Below, piece after piece: positions 37,160 to 37,160 of a stretch of 37,160 nucleotides of DNA. The stretch's first letter is position 1, and every line of letters begins with the position of its first letter. The DNA is taken from NCBI GenBank assembly GCA_018222915.1, contig JAAEZI010000013.1, positions 1 through 37,160 on the forward strand. The letters run 5' to 3'. Under the pieces are notes generated by a model. The model had not been told where the DNA came from and ran no database searches. It saw nothing but the letters and a program-made list of their open reading frames with translations. Position numbers and translations under genes: made by a program. Source of the stretch: Algicola sp. Its GTDB lineage: Bacteria > Bacteroidota > Bacteroidia > Flavobacteriales > Flavobacteriaceae.

Positions 37160-37160
37160 C

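Overview
The window is AT-rich, gene-dense chromosomal DNA that looks like a (probably marine) member of the Flavobacteriaceae, phylum Bacteroidota. The evidence is a gliding-motility/type IX secretion (T9SS) adhesin locus with SprB repeats, PorP/SprF barrels and 'type B' C-terminal sorting domains. Bacillithiol synthesis (BshA), a NagZ/beta-lactamase fusion and sequences resembling the Bacteroidota -7 promoter element (TAnnTTTG) agree with this. No tRNA, rRNA, CRISPR array, insertion sequence or phage gene is visible. No stretch longer than about 300 bases lacks a gene.

Region 1 (1-12.8 kb, + strand) is an operon in the order sprC (5'-truncated by the window), sprD, sprB, sprF, closed by a strong hairpin terminator. 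It encodes the 2740-residue surface adhesin SprB, its partner barrel SprF, a barrel/helix/SPOR-like protein (SprD) and a secreted Ig-like protein (SprC). SprD contains a perfect 108-bp tandem duplication.

Region 2 (12.8-19.6 kb) is a redox and envelope-stress area. A Crp/Fnr-like regulator lies upstream of an Old Yellow Enzyme / OsmC / zinc alcohol dehydrogenase operon, with a perfect FNR-type palindrome between them. Next is a membrane-anchored winged-helix regulator with a periplasmic domain, divergent from a YceI protein and an unknown secreted protein. Their shared intergenic region carries three direct repeats at an 11-bp period. DUF4251 and PepSY-like exported proteins follow.

Region 3 (19.6-27.8 kb) holds a 50-residue YqaE/Pmp3 membrane peptide gene, a minimal DEAD-box helicase, a DUF1853 protein, and a translationally coupled pair of putative DNA-repair genes. 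One of the pair is a radical SAM protein ending in a sequence that matches the DnaN clamp-binding motif. A long nested palindrome separates that pair from a small zincin. Then come a GH3 acyl-amido-synthetase-like protein, a 20-cysteine four-helix copper protein and a membrane-anchored EEP-fold hydrolase. Three convergent gene pairs here have 4 nt or less between, or overlapping, stop codons.

Region 4 (27.8-37.2 kb, all - strand) holds bshA and a NagZ-type glycosidase/serine hydrolase fusion, a protein often misnamed 'ABC transporter ATPase', and a YdbS/YdbT bacterial-PH pair. A two-subunit Fe-S electron-transfer module follows (a CCG-domain protein and a 4Fe-4S protein truncated at the right edge), with a HAD phosphatase and a small secreted protein between its two halves.

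The points most worth follow-up are the regulator-YceI module with its direct repeats, the clamp-binding tail on the radical SAM protein, the palindrome that contains two opposed -7 elements, and the FNR-type operator. All functional statements come from reading motifs and context; no search was run.
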